A DNA stretch of 64,000 nt from Gammaproteobacteria bacterium (GTDB lineage: Bacteria > Pseudomonadota > Gammaproteobacteria > Pseudomonadales > Halieaceae). A program made the translations under genes and the position numbers. The stretch covers positions 124,001 through 188,000 of the forward strand of contig JAUICG010000005.1 in assembly GCA_030427485.1 (NCBI GenBank), read 5' to 3'. Position 1 is the first letter of the stretch; every line of letters starts with the position of its first letter. The notes under the pieces were generated by a model. The model had not been told where the DNA came from. It saw only the letters and a list, made by a program, of their open reading frames with translations, and did no database searches. This document shows positions 45,391 through 54,772 of this stretch, piece by piece.

Positions 45391-46770
45391 CTACACCCCG
45401 TCATCGCTGTGGCCGATGATAGTGATTGAGCCGCTTTTTTCCGCGGCGACGGCGACCAGGTTGCGCTGTGGAATCGCCACCACGCTCTCCGGTCCTTTGC
45501 CGGTCGGTAACATTTGTACAAATACAGGTGCTCGCGGGTCGCTGATGTCGTAGATGACGACAAACGAGCCGCGTTCGGCAACGGCAAATGCGTAGTCGCG
45601 TGTGCCGAAACGGGCGGCGGTAATTCCCTCCATCTCGATACCCCTGATATCGGACCGGTCGTCCGGGTACAGACCCAGTTCGCTGGCGCGACGGTCTATT
45701 TCACCGCCGTCGTCCCAGACAAATTCGCCGCCTGACGTCCAGATCGAAAAGCCGCGACCCCCAGTCAGGGGCAGTTCGCCTTCATCCGCGCTGAGTATGA
45801 ACTGCTGGCCGGGCGTAAAACTGATCGCATCGGGAAAACGGGTACCCGCAAGGGCTTCCCCGTCGGCATCCGTGGGATAGCGCTGCACCAGGGACACTTC
45901 GTCGTCATTCACCAGGTCTGCCGGGCGCGGGGATACCACGCCGAGATTGAAGGCGCCGACGATTTCGGCCGCCAGGTAATCTACCAGAACGATGCCGTTG
46001 TTTTCCTGCAGCGAGACCGCCGCGAGCTTGTTGTCATGAGCGATGCTCACATACTCCGGTTGGGGGTCATCGACATACAGCATCTGTGCGCCGCGCAACA
46101 GGGCGCTTTCGAGCGGCAGGGTCGTGAGGCTGTAGTGATTGGGGCGAGCCGGATCAATCGTTACAATCTGTATCGCGCCTTTCGCACTGAGGTCATCGGG
46201 GTTGCCCGGCGCATCGTCATCCACGACTTTGCCGTCGACGACAATCATCGGTTCGTTTTCGATGGCGATAATGCCGACCAGCTCGTCACCGTTGGCGGCG
46301 ACCGCGATGCTGTCGGGATGGTGACCGATGCCGATGAGGGCGGTGACCACGGCGTCGGCCGGGTCGCGCAAATCGATCAATGCGAGCACGCCCGACAGGC
46401 GCGGGTCGACCGGCTTCTTACCGGCCTTGTGTTTGCTCGCGTACACCACGGCCATCGCCCAGTCGCCGTCCGGGCTGACACCGACGCTGGTGGGCTCTCC
46501 TGGCATATCAAGCGAGCTTACCCGCCTGGCACGGGCAGGGTCAGTGAGGTCGACAACATCGATACTGTTGCGTTCGCTGTTGGTATGCACCAGGAACATG
46601 CCGTCCGCCGCCGCCTGCATGATCTCGGCATTGCCATCGACCGTAAACTCGCCGATCGTCCTGAATCCACCGGACGAGGCATGACTGCCGTTTATTCCAC
46701 TGTGTAACTGCAGCGCGGTGAGGGTGAGTGCCGCGATGACGGCCAGAAACTGATGGGGGATGCGCCGCAT
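45391..46770 (-). CDS. Exported beta-propeller protein (choice-of-anchor-I/LVIVD-like)
   Basis: A 459-residue protein with a signal peptide (FLAVIAALTLTALQLHSG) and repeated WD-like blades (RNSIDVVDLTDPARARRV, SGVLALIDLRDPADAVV, NGIVLVDYLAAEIVGAFNLG, GSFVVIYDISDPRAPVFVQ). It ends with EGITAARFGTRDYAFAVAERGSFVVIYDISDP, as in the choice-of-anchor-I alkaline-phosphatase-like group. It is convergent with the metallophosphoesterase. Probably periplasmic or secreted; ligand unknown. Confidence 0.7.
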   Translation of the reverse strand: MRRIPHQFLAVIAALTLTALQLHSGINGSHASSGGFRTIGEFTVDGNAEIMQAAADGMFLVHTNSERNSIDVVDLTDPARARRVSSLDMPGEPTSVGVSPDGDWAMAVVYASKHKAGKKPVDPRLSGVLALIDLRDPADAVVTALIGIGHHPDSIAVAANGDELVGIIAIENEPMIVVDGKVVDDDAPGNPDDLSAKGAIQIVTIDPARPNHYSLTTLPLESALLRGAQMLYVDDPQPEYVSIAHDNKLAAVSLQENNGIVLVDYLAAEIVGAFNLGVVSPRPADLVNDDEVSLVQRYPTDADGEALAGTRFPDAISFTPGQQFILSADEGELPLTGGRGFSIWTSGGEFVWDDGGEIDRRASELGLYPDDRSDIRGIEMEGITAARFGTRDYAFAVAERGSFVVIYDISDPRAPVFVQMLPTGKGPESVVAIPQRNLVAVAAEKSGSITIIGHSDDGV

Positions 46771-46901
46771 GAGAATGTCCCGGTGTCGATTGTCTGTATT
46801 GTCGCAGATGGACATTGCCTGCCCGCTTCTGCGCGGCTCCTGTCACAAAAGATTCACGCAACGGCAACCATTTTGACACATGAGTTGCCTACTATAACGC
46901 C

Positions 46902-47186
46902 ATGGATACCAAACAGACAGGCCTTCCCGCGCAAACGCGCTGTATCATCACGGCGCTGGTGCTGGGTGTGGCAATGTTCGGCGCCACGCTCGTCATTGAG
47001 CGAGCGTCCGTGGGGCAGGGATCGCAAATGGTTGCGGCCAGCGGCTTCAGCAACACGCTCAGCGCGAAGAAGACCTGCATCATGCTCGCCTGGCAACAGC
47101 AGTCGGGTGCTCTCGATCGCGCGCAATGCGCCGAGTATCGCGAGCAGTGGGATGCGCGCCAGCAGGCGGTGGCCCACAACCGCTGA
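46902..47186 (+). CDS. Small membrane protein of unknown function
   Basis: A 94-residue protein with one transmembrane helix (IITALVLGVAMFGATLVIE) and a C-terminal periplasmic tail containing two cysteines (KKTCIMLAWQQQSGALDRAQCAEYREQW). The sequence before it has TATAAC at 46893-46898 very close to the ATG. No family was recognised. It is followed by the pilin-like gene. Confidence 0.5.
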   Translation: MDTKQTGLPAQTRCIITALVLGVAMFGATLVIERASVGQGSQMVAASGFSNTLSAKKTCIMLAWQQQSGALDRAQCAEYREQWDARQQAVAHNR

Positions 47187-47328
47187 GTCTCTTGTCCCGA
47201 CCGGGCGTGGCCACAGCGGGCCGCCACTTTCTCTCCCGATCTTTCCTCGCAATGTGAACAAGTACGCTGGGGTTATCCCGCGTTTTGCGATAGTCTGGCC
47301 GTTCGCGAGAACAGGCAGGGATATAACA

Positions 47329-47793
47329 ATGAAAATGCGTGAAAGCGGCATCGGGGCTGTCCAGGTATTGCTGGTCATTGTGGCGCTTGTCGCAATTACC
47401 GCGGTGGCGGTGCCCAAGTACCAGGATTTTGTGGTGCGCTCCAAGATGGCGGAGGCGTTCAGCATCGTGGGCGATACGAAAACGAAGCTCAGGGAGTTTT
47501 ACAGCGTCAAAAATCGCTTTCCGAGGACGGAGGTTGAACTGGAGTCCATACAGACCGAAATGTTCGCGCCGCCGGAGTTTGTCGAGGGTGTGAAGTTAAA
47601 GGGTGAGACGGAAGATCACGATATCGTCATCGAAGTGTACTTCCGCCCCGGCGTCATTCCGGGCGACAGTATCAACGACCAGTACCTCTACGTCGCCGGT
47701 GACAGCAGTGCCGAGGTCGGGGTTTCAGTGAACTGGTCCTGCGGCCTCGTTGGTATTGACGAGAAGTACCTGCCCGAGCGCTGCGCGGACTGA
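47329..47793 (+). CDS. Type IV pilin-like protein lacking the conserved Glu5
   Basis: A 154-residue pilin-like protein. Its N-terminus ESGIGAVQVLLVIVALVAITAVAVPKYQDFVVRSKMAEAF copies the PilA/PilE helix (IAIPKYQDYVVRSK type), but the prepilin motif GFTLIE is replaced by GIGAVQ, so position +5 is glutamine instead of glutamate. A glycine suitable for PilD cleavage is present. The C-terminal pair of cysteines (CGLVGIDEKYLPERC) forms the usual disulfide loop. No other pilus gene is nearby. Confidence 0.8.
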   Translation: MKMRESGIGAVQVLLVIVALVAITAVAVPKYQDFVVRSKMAEAFSIVGDTKTKLREFYSVKNRFPRTEVELESIQTEMFAPPEFVEGVKLKGETEDHDIVIEVYFRPGVIPGDSINDQYLYVAGDSSAEVGVSVNWSCGLVGIDEKYLPERCAD

Positions 47794-47902
47794 CGCGGCC
47801 TGTCGGCTTCCTGCGCTTCGAGGTGGGTATTGCGCGCGCCATGTTGTGGCGCTACCCTCTAGGCATCACCGAACCATTAACCCGGCTGGAATAGACACAG
47901 GC

Positions 47903-48448
47903 ATGGCAGTCACAACGATCAGGCGAATCATCACTTCCACACTGTTTTTTATCTTCCTGACCGGCGCAGGTTTTGCGTTGTCGTCAGAAACGGACATCAC
48001 CGCGGTAACGGTCGACGGGCGCACAGTGGTGTTGAAAGCGGATAACACCTGGGAGTTTGCCGAAATTACCCAGGGCGACCCGTCCGTCAGCGCGGTGCTT
48101 ACCGTGACGCGGATATGGGACATGGGCAAGGCCTGCAAACTGCAGTTTCGCCTGCAGAACAACCTGAGCTACAGGATCAGTACGCTGGTGCCGCGCCTGA
48201 CCGTGATGAACAAGGAGGGCGTGATCTACGACAGCAAGTCCATCGCCTTCGCGTCCATCAAGCCGACCAACGACAAGTACACCGACGTCCAGTTCGAGCG
48301 TATCGGTTGCCAGGAAATATCACACATCAGGGTGCACGATGCGGCGCGCTGCAGGATGGGCGACATCGATCAGTGGAATGAGGAAGAGGGTGAGTGCCTC
48401 AGCCATATTTACGTCGAGCCCAGCGACCTGATCAACATCTCCAAGTAA
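47903..48448 (+). CDS. Exported protein with an SH3-like TVDGRTVVLKADNTWE motif
   Basis: A 181-residue protein with a signal peptide (IITSTLFFIFLTGAGFALS) and the motif VTVDGRTVVLKADNTWEF, frequent in small periplasmic proteins of the DUF3157 kind. A beta-rich domain with three cysteines follows (CKLQF, GCQEISHIRVHDAARC). Function is not known. The ATG at 47903 directly starts the signal peptide. Confidence 0.55.
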   Translation: MAVTTIRRIITSTLFFIFLTGAGFALSSETDITAVTVDGRTVVLKADNTWEFAEITQGDPSVSAVLTVTRIWDMGKACKLQFRLQNNLSYRISTLVPRLTVMNKEGVIYDSKSIAFASIKPTNDKYTDVQFERIGCQEISHIRVHDAARCRMGDIDQWNEEEGECLSHIYVEPSDLINISK

Positions 48449-48476
48449 GCTGTTCCCGCTGGTCGTGCGCCGGGAC

Positions 48477-49313
48477 CTATGCCGCTACCAACTCGCCGTC
48501 TTTCCAGGATTGCAGCAATGACCGGGTGTCCCTGTCCCAGGGATGAAAGCCCTCGCGGTAGAACTCCTTGTAGGCAGGCCATATCCGGCGCAGGATACCG
48601 CCCCTGGCGAACAGGAATGTCCAGCCATCGCGCCACAGGCGCAGATTCCACAGTTTCCCGTCTTTCCTGAGCATGTGTACCAGGCCCATCAGCACGTCCA
48701 TCATCAGGAAAAACGTCGCCTGGCGCATCGCGTTGCGGCGCATCTTCTCGCTGCCACCGACCGCGCGGTAGACGTCGAACGCGACCGCCTTGTGTTCCAT
48801 TTCCTCGGCCGCGTGCCAGCGCCACAGGTCCTGCATCGCGCCGTCGGCCCTGTCGAGCATCGGGTGATCCGCGCTGAGGGCCGATTCGGCCATGATCGCG
48901 GTGATGTGTTCCATCGCGGCCGTGGCCGCCAGCCGCTGCAGTGGAGACATGAAGCGGTAGGCGCGTCGGATGTTGTTCTCCAGGCGCCCCTCCATTACCT
49001 CCAGGTCGTAGCCTCGCTGGCGGCACAGCGCTTCGTTGTACCGCTGGTGTTCGCGGCGGTGGAAACCCTCCTGCCCGCAAAAGCCACGAATGTCGTCATT
49101 GAGCTTGGGGTCGTCAATGCGGTCGGAGAAATGCCTGACGCTGTCGATAAAAAACTTTTCGCCCAGCGGAAAGGTGATCGACATCGCGTTGAACCAGGCG
49201 GTCTTGAACGGGTGGTTGTCAAACCAGTCTCCCGCCAGGCTGCGGGCGATATCGAACTCCCTGTTGCGGGGCAGCACGGGGACATCGCCGGGTGTCAGTG
49301 ATGCGGTTGACAT
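48477..49313 (-). CDS. Predicted metal-dependent hydrolase (PF10118 family)
   Basis: A 278-residue helical protein of the predicted metal-dependent hydrolase family. Its conserved metal-binding pattern is visible as GQEGFHRREHQRYNEAL, AMEHITAIMAE and WRWHAAEEMEHKAVAFDVY, like a ferritin-like di-iron four-helix bundle. The N-terminus FDNHPFKTAWFNAMSITFPLGEKFF is characteristic. The substrate is unknown. Confidence 0.85.
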   Translation of the reverse strand: MSTASLTPGDVPVLPRNREFDIARSLAGDWFDNHPFKTAWFNAMSITFPLGEKFFIDSVRHFSDRIDDPKLNDDIRGFCGQEGFHRREHQRYNEALCRQRGYDLEVMEGRLENNIRRAYRFMSPLQRLAATAAMEHITAIMAESALSADHPMLDRADGAMQDLWRWHAAEEMEHKAVAFDVYRAVGGSEKMRRNAMRQATFFLMMDVLMGLVHMLRKDGKLWNLRLWRDGWTFLFARGGILRRIWPAYKEFYREGFHPWDRDTRSLLQSWKDGELVAA

Positions 49314-49394
49314 GTTCTGGACTCCTGCTCAGATCGCCGATTCTCCCAGTGTAGTGCGATTTCAGGCTGGAAAAACAGTCAATTGTGGACAAAT

Positions 49395-50195
49395 TTAGCC
49401 CGTGCCGCCCCAGGCGCGCGGCATTTGCATGTTGAGCCGCTCCAGCCCGCCATTGACGCCGAGGATTTCGCCGGTGACATAGCCCGCCGCCGGCGTGCAA
49501 AGGTACAGCGCGCCCAGCGCGATATCCTCCACCTCGCCCAGCCGCGCCATCGGTGTCAGGTCGACCATGGTTTGCTCGATCTCGGGCGTAAGTACCGTAT
49601 TCAGCGCATCTGTTTTGGTGGAACCCACGGCGATGGCATTGACCCGTACCTTCGGGGCGAATTCCTGTGCCAGTTCCTGCGTCAGCAGGGACAGCGCGCC
49701 CTTGGCGGTACCGTAGGCCGAGAAGCAGGGAGTGGGCTTGTGGCCGGCGATCGAGGAAATGTTGAGGATATTACCGCCGCCGGCGGACTCCACCATCAGT
49801 GGTGCGCAGATACGTGACAGCTCAAAGGCGGTGGTCACGTTGAAGCGAAAAGCGCCCTCGAACTCGCGCGCGGAGGTCTGCGACACCGGCTTGGGCGGAA
49901 ATCCGCCGGCATTGTTGACGACAATATCGATGCGCCCGAACTCCGCCATCGTGCGTTCGGCCAGGTTCTGTAACTGTGCGAAGTCCAGCACGTCGGTCGG
50001 CACCACCAGCGCCCGTCGGCCCAATGCGGTGACCTCCCGCGCCACAGTCTCCAGGTCGGAAACAGTGCGGGCGCCGATCACCACATCGGCGCCGACCTCC
50101 GCAAACGCTTTGGCGATGGCCGCGCCGATACCCTTACCGGCCCCGGTAATGACGGCTACTTTGCCGTCCAGTCTGAATTTATCGAGAATTGACAC
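49395..50195 (-). CDS. Short-chain dehydrogenase/reductase
   Basis: A 266-residue classical SDR with cofactor loop TGAGKGIGAAIA, NNAGG, the catalytic serine in ISSIAGH and the active-site YGTAKGAL (YxxxK). It resembles 7-alpha-hydroxysteroid-dehydrogenase-type enzymes; the substrate is not predictable. The R at position about 43 (GARTVSDL) suggests NADP(H) preference. Confidence 0.88.
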   Translation of the reverse strand: MSILDKFRLDGKVAVITGAGKGIGAAIAKAFAEVGADVVIGARTVSDLETVAREVTALGRRALVVPTDVLDFAQLQNLAERTMAEFGRIDIVVNNAGGFPPKPVSQTSAREFEGAFRFNVTTAFELSRICAPLMVESAGGGNILNISSIAGHKPTPCFSAYGTAKGALSLLTQELAQEFAPKVRVNAIAVGSTKTDALNTVLTPEIEQTMVDLTPMARLGEVEDIALGALYLCTPAAGYVTGEILGVNGGLERLNMQMPRAWGGTG

Positions 50196-50263
50196 GTGTT
50201 ACTCCTTTAAAAGCAGGATCAGGGCAATGCTCGGGGGAGCACCGCGGGATGTTGCAGTCGCTG

Positions 50264-52168
50264 CTACTGCAGGTTGCGATTGATGAACGCCAGCAGCGGA
50301 CGGATCACATTGTTCGTCTCGTCATCATCGGCGGTGAGTATGTCGAGGTGTGCATAGCCTTCCGATATATACGTCTCAAAGCCGCCACTGACATCGCCGA
50401 AGGAGGGAAAGGCCTCGCTCGGGTTGCTCTCATCCAGCACCCGCGGCGTGATGCCGTCGCAGCTCGGCGCCGCACAGGGGCCGATGGCGGCGGCAAAGCG
50501 GAGCCAGGATGCGGGGACGGGTGTCAGCCCGTTGCTGCCCCCGAACCCGATCACCGGTATATCGATGTTCGCCGCCTGGGTGCGGTTGTCGATGTCGGCG
50601 CGGCCGCGGCCCCGCGGCGGTGGCGCGGAGAGCGCCGTTGTATCAAGCCCGAGCCCACTGGTGACACCGAGGCCGGAGGAAGGGTAGTACCAGTCCAGGA
50701 AATTGGTGGCGCCGCGAAAAAACCCCGGTACGATGCTGTTCTCCAGGTCGGTCGCCTCGACCTCCTGTCCCCACTTGCCTGTCTCGGCGAGCGACCGCGG
50801 CGGCGGGCCGTTGTCGGTCAGTGCCGCCGCCGGTTGCGCCTCGTTCTTGCTCAGCCATGTCGCGATGCCGTCGACAACGGGCCCCTCAGCACCCACGGAG
50901 GTGGCGAGAAAGCTGGCAGCGGCGGCCGCGATGCCGTCATCGTCGATAAACTTGCCCAACAGGGCAATGGATGACGCGGGTGTATTGCCGACCAGCGCGG
51001 TCAGGATGCTCAGTTGCGGCACCTGCTCGATCACATTGTTACCGGGTATCCCGTTGAAGTCGTGCTGCAACAGCGAGGGGGTGGTTTCATCGTTGAGGGA
51101 CGCATCCAGCGCGTTAACCTCGGATACCGCAAAGAGCTGCGTGGACAGCAGCCCGGGAACCTCGGAATAGGCGAGTTCTGGCTCCACGCAGGATGCATTC
51201 GCGAACGCACCGCAATCGGCGGCAGCGGTTGCGACGGTGCAGGCGGTTTGGCCGTCGATACAGCGCGGCGCCTGGTCGCGCACGGCGCCGTAGAGGCCCC
51301 CGTCGAAGCGCGCTTCGATCAGGTCCAGCGTTGCCTCGTCAACCGGCTCCGTTGACAGGCTGGCGCCGCCTCCTTCCAGCAGGACCAGCCCCCGAAGCTT
51401 CCCGTAGCCGGGCTCCGGCGCGCCGCCGGCAAGGTTGAAATCGGTTGCCGCATACCGCGCGGTGTAGCCGGTGCCGGCGGAGTGGCCACCGAGAAAAACA
51501 TTGCCGCTGCGCGCCGCGCCGCGGGCGGCCTCGACGATCGCGTCGATATCCTGTGAATGTACCAGCGGGGTCCACTGTGCAATGAAGGCGGTGTCCGCAT
51601 TGCTGTTGTGGAACACGACCCGGCGGTTGGGACCCTCCACCAGTGCCGGGCTGAGCGCCAGCCCCAGCGCATCGCCGAACAGGAAATCCAGCCCGACTAC
51701 CGGGTCGTTCAGTTCTTCGGCAATGTCCAGTCCCACCGTGTCCTCCAGGTGATTGGAGCGGCGATCGACCGCCCACACCTCCAGCACCAGGTTTGCCTCG
51801 TCAGCGGCGCGCCGCAGCAGGTTTCCGGCGAACGGGTAGTAATTCGCGGCGCCACCCTCGAAGCCGGGGATTACCACCAGGATACCATCCGGCTGCATAG
51901 CCTCCTGGTCCGACAGAAAGTAGCGTGTGTAGCGGGCCTGGTTAAAATTGATCTCGGCCCCACCAAACTGGCGCAGCAATTTTTCGCTGTTCACCACCAC
52001 GCCCGGCGTTCCCGGTGTGAACGCCGGAGTGGCTTTGCTGGGGATATTGAAAGTAGCCTGGGAGAGGACGCCGGGCGATGGCTGCTGCGGACTGTCGCTG
52101 CCGTCGGAGCAGGCGAGCAGAATGCCACCGGTGAGAACAATGCTGAGGAACCTGGAGATCGTACGCAT
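50264..52168 (-). CDS. Large alpha/beta hydrolase-like lipoprotein
   Basis: A 634-residue predicted lipoprotein (lipobox ILLAC). The hydrolase signature is VFLGGHSAGTGYTARYAA around residue 230, with DGILVVIPGFEGGAANYYPFAGNLLRRAA as the oxyanion strand and HLDILTADDDETNNVIRP as a possible histidine region near the C-terminus. A long insertion lies between them, including several cysteines (RCIDGQTACTVATAAADCGAFANASC). Probably an outer-membrane or secreted esterase. No family assigned. Confidence 0.65.
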   Translation of the reverse strand: MRTISRFLSIVLTGGILLACSDGSDSPQQPSPGVLSQATFNIPSKATPAFTPGTPGVVVNSEKLLRQFGGAEINFNQARYTRYFLSDQEAMQPDGILVVIPGFEGGAANYYPFAGNLLRRAADEANLVLEVWAVDRRSNHLEDTVGLDIAEELNDPVVGLDFLFGDALGLALSPALVEGPNRRVVFHNSNADTAFIAQWTPLVHSQDIDAIVEAARGAARSGNVFLGGHSAGTGYTARYAATDFNLAGGAPEPGYGKLRGLVLLEGGGASLSTEPVDEATLDLIEARFDGGLYGAVRDQAPRCIDGQTACTVATAAADCGAFANASCVEPELAYSEVPGLLSTQLFAVSEVNALDASLNDETTPSLLQHDFNGIPGNNVIEQVPQLSILTALVGNTPASSIALLGKFIDDDGIAAAAASFLATSVGAEGPVVDGIATWLSKNEAQPAAALTDNGPPPRSLAETGKWGQEVEATDLENSIVPGFFRGATNFLDWYYPSSGLGVTSGLGLDTTALSAPPPRGRGRADIDNRTQAANIDIPVIGFGGSNGLTPVPASWLRFAAAIGPCAAPSCDGITPRVLDESNPSEAFPSFGDVSGGFETYISEGYAHLDILTADDDETNNVIRPLLAFINRNLQ

Positions 52169-52346
52169 GGGGTGTCGGGCCGCTTTTTATAATGGTAGCT
52201 ATGTGTACACTATTGGAGGCGCCGACGCTATCAAAGTTCACAACGGGTCCGGAATATTCGGGTGCGCGGTGTACCTATGCTAACCTCGTAACGAGGGCCC
52301 GGGCGGTATGGGCCAATTTTCCTGATGACTACAGGGACGCAATACC

Positions 52347-53165
52347 ATGGGACTATATCGGATATACCTCGCGGCACTCCTGTTCGGCTTCTCCAGCTGG
52401 GCCAGCGCCGGGCCGAAGCTTTACGTGTTCGACTGCGGCAGCGCGCAGCTCGATGACCTGGCGATGTTCAATATCAAGCCCGGGGAGTCGGATGTCCGGG
52501 AACTGTTTGTGCCCTGTTACCTTGTCAGGCATGACGAGGGCATTCTTTTCTGGGATGGCGGTTTACCCAAGTCTGCGGTGGGCGCTGAACCCGCTGATGC
52601 CGCGGCGGGCCCGACCATGCGCTACGACCGCTGGGTCATCGACCAGCTGGCGGATATGGGGCTAGAGCCCGCCGATATCACGTACGCGGCCTACTCCCAC
52701 CTGCATTTCGATCACGCGGGGGCGGCCAATGAACTGGTGGAGAACACCGTCATCATGCAGCGGGCGGAGTGGGACAATGCGTTCGGCGAGGGGCGGGAAT
52801 TCGTCGATACCAGCCTGTACGACGGACTGAAGCAGGCCGATTTGAAACTGATAGACGGCGATTACGATGTCTTCGGCGATGGCAGCGTGCGGCTTATCTA
52901 CACCCCGGGCCACACCCCCGGGCACCAGAGCCTGCTGGTAATGCTGGAAAACACCGGGCCAGTCGCGCTGTCCGGGGATCTGTATCACACGCGGGCCAAT
53001 CGCGCCCTGCGGCGGGTGCCCACATTCAATTACGACGCTGAACAAACGCTGGCATCCATGGACAAAATGGAGAAATTGCTCAGTGAAACGGGCGCGACGT
53101 TATGGATAGAACACGACAAGGCGCTGGCGGACACGCTGAAAAAAGTCCCGGCGTACTACGATTGA
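52347..53165 (+). CDS. Periplasmic metallo-beta-lactamase-fold hydrolase (AHL-lactonase-like)
   Basis: A 272-residue protein with signal peptide (IYLAALLFGFSSWASAG) and an MBL domain. Metal-binding motifs are HLHFDHAG, TPGHTPGH, SGDLYHT and IEHD. The order and the FDCGS and VPCYLVRH start resemble N-acyl-homoserine lactonases of the AiiA group, but export to the periplasm and substrate breadth make the quorum-quenching role only a possibility. Confidence 0.8.
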   Translation: MGLYRIYLAALLFGFSSWASAGPKLYVFDCGSAQLDDLAMFNIKPGESDVRELFVPCYLVRHDEGILFWDGGLPKSAVGAEPADAAAGPTMRYDRWVIDQLADMGLEPADITYAAYSHLHFDHAGAANELVENTVIMQRAEWDNAFGEGREFVDTSLYDGLKQADLKLIDGDYDVFGDGSVRLIYTPGHTPGHQSLLVMLENTGPVALSGDLYHTRANRALRRVPTFNYDAEQTLASMDKMEKLLSETGATLWIEHDKALADTLKKVPAYYD

Positions 53166-53271
53166 CCGGCTGCGAGTCAACTGTAATGGCCAACCGTGTA
53201 CAGCGCAGTCGGGCACGAAATCTGATCGGTGCTGAAGCCGTTGCGTTTTCCCGGATGTTCCGGTCCCGGCC

Positions 53272-54027
53272 ATGAGCGGGGCGCCTGGCGTAAACAGGGT
53301 GGCATTGGTGACGGGTGGCTCCAGGCGCATCGGCCGGGCGATCGCCACCCATTTGCACGCGATCGGCTTTGATATTGCGCTGCACTATCACCACTCCGCC
53401 GACAGCGCGCAGGCGCTGGCCGCTGAGCTGTGCGCAACGCGGCCCGATTCCTGCAGGCTGTTCCAGGCTGACCTGGCGGATGCGACGCAACTCGACGAGC
53501 TGGCCAATGCGTTGCTCGCACGCTACCCGGCCATTCACCTGCTGGTCAACAATGCGTCGCGTTTCCTGCCCACGCCCGTCGCCTCCTGTTCGCCCGCGCA
53601 GTTCGACGCCTTGCTTGGCGCCAACCTGCGCGGCCCCTATTTCCTGGTCCAGGGCCTGCTGCCGGCGATGCGCAGCGGGGATGCCAGCGTCGTCAATATC
53701 CTGGATGTGCACATGGAGTTCCCGCTGCAGGACTTCAATGTCTACGGCGCGACAAAAGCCGGCCTGGCGGCGTTGACGCGCAGTCTCGCCGTGGAATTGG
53801 GGCCGGACATACGGGTTAACGGCATCGCGCCGGGCGCGATACTGTGGCCGGAGGGCGACGACAGCTACGACGCCGCGATGCGTGAAAAAACCCTGCGACA
53901 GACGCCGCTGAAGCGCCTCGGGGAGCCGCTGGATATCGCCCGTACCGTCGGCTTCCTGGCGACCGATGCGCCGTTCATCACCGGCCAGGTGATCACCGTG
54001 GACGGTGGCAGGAGCCTGGTCAGCTAG
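53272..54027 (+). CDS. SDR family protein, pteridine-reductase-like (FolM type)
   Basis: A 251-residue SDR. Its cofactor loop TGGSRRIGRAIA has the double arginine typical of pteridine reductases, followed by LHYHHSA, NNASRFLPTP, ILDVHMEFPLQDFNVYGATKAGL and GIAPGAILWPEG. These features fit FolM/PTR1-like enzymes that reduce dihydromonapterin or pteridines. The substrate is inferred. Confidence 0.8.
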   Translation: MSGAPGVNRVALVTGGSRRIGRAIATHLHAIGFDIALHYHHSADSAQALAAELCATRPDSCRLFQADLADATQLDELANALLARYPAIHLLVNNASRFLPTPVASCSPAQFDALLGANLRGPYFLVQGLLPAMRSGDASVVNILDVHMEFPLQDFNVYGATKAGLAALTRSLAVELGPDIRVNGIAPGAILWPEGDDSYDAAMREKTLRQTPLKRLGEPLDIARTVGFLATDAPFITGQVITVDGGRSLVS

Positions 54028-54039
54028 CGTCCGCGCCGC

Positions 54040-54465
54040 TCACCACACCAGCAGGGCCGCGCGCACCACCAGTGTAAACAGTACCAGCGAGGACAGCGTA
54101 AACAGAGCAAAGCGTATCTCGATCTTGTTCCACAGCGTCTGGTGCAGCGTGTGCACCACGCGCAGGCCAACGTACCACCACGCCAGTGTGACGTTCAATC
54201 CTTCGCCGGCGCCCAGCAACGCGAGCGTCAGCGCCACCGCGTAAAACATCACCGGCTGCTGCAGCAGGTGGTTGTAGTTGTCCGCCTTCCAGCGCACGCG
54301 GGGCGGCAGTTCGGACATCTGCTGGCCGTTCGGCAGGTTCTGGTCCAGTGTCATGCCGGCCTTGCCGATGGCCGGGATACGCGTGATATACATCCAGACC
54401 CACACGACAGTGGTCAGCATCAGCAGCGCGACTACCGGGGACAGGATTTCAGTCGATACGGGCAT
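54040..54465 (-). CDS. MAPEG family membrane protein
   Basis: A 141-residue integral membrane protein with four helices (VVALLMLTTVVWVWMYI, VMFYAVALTLALLGAG, VTLAWWYVGLRVVHTLHQTLW, LFTLSSLVLFTLVVRAALL) and the MAPEG motif KADNYNHLLQQPVMFYAVAL. MAPEG proteins handle glutathione or eicosanoid-like lipids in eukaryotes; the bacterial role is unclear. It ends 12 bp after the convergent SDR gene stop. Confidence 0.85.
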   Translation of the reverse strand: MPVSTEILSPVVALLMLTTVVWVWMYITRIPAIGKAGMTLDQNLPNGQQMSELPPRVRWKADNYNHLLQQPVMFYAVALTLALLGAGEGLNVTLAWWYVGLRVVHTLHQTLWNKIEIRFALFTLSSLVLFTLVVRAALLVW

Positions 54466-54574
54466 GGGGATTTCCTCCTGGGCGGTTAATTAGTGTTGTA
54501 GCAGCAAACTGTGCCATCCGCGCGATGCAGTATTAGATACTTGCACCGCGATTGTCCACCGTGGCCACTTGCGG

Positions 54575-54756
54575 ATAGTGTCTAAGTTTGAGCGTTGACT
54601 GTAAGAGCCTGAGAGGCAGGGTGCCGGTCGGGACCGTGTGGCGACAGGACGTCGCCACGCGAGCCTGCACAAGGACGTGCGCTTTTTGGCGTGTCCCGAC
54701 CGGCACCCTGCCTCTCAGGCTCTCGCCGTAGGTCAACGTTCAAACTCGGACCCTAC
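54575..54756 (+). repeat. Intergenic inverted-repeat element, copy D
   Basis: Perfect 30-bp arms at 54605-54634 and 54693-54722 surround the conserved core (GTGGCGAC-AGGAC-GTCGCCAC at 54638-54658, then the GCAC hairpin and GCGCTTTTTGG). Outer segments AGTTTGAGCGTTGAC (54585-54599) and GTCAACGTTCAAACT (54732-54746) are inverted with one mismatch. It separates two same-strand genes, upstream of the MAPEG gene and downstream of the deacetylase fusion. Confidence 0.85.
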
Positions 54757-54772
54757 CTGCCGCCGCACAGGT

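Noticed and set aside
46843..46860. A second PHO-box-like sequence (CTGTCAC-AAAA-GATTCAC) between the beta-propeller gene and the small membrane protein gene
   Set aside because: The second half-site matches only four of seven positions, too weak without further evidence.
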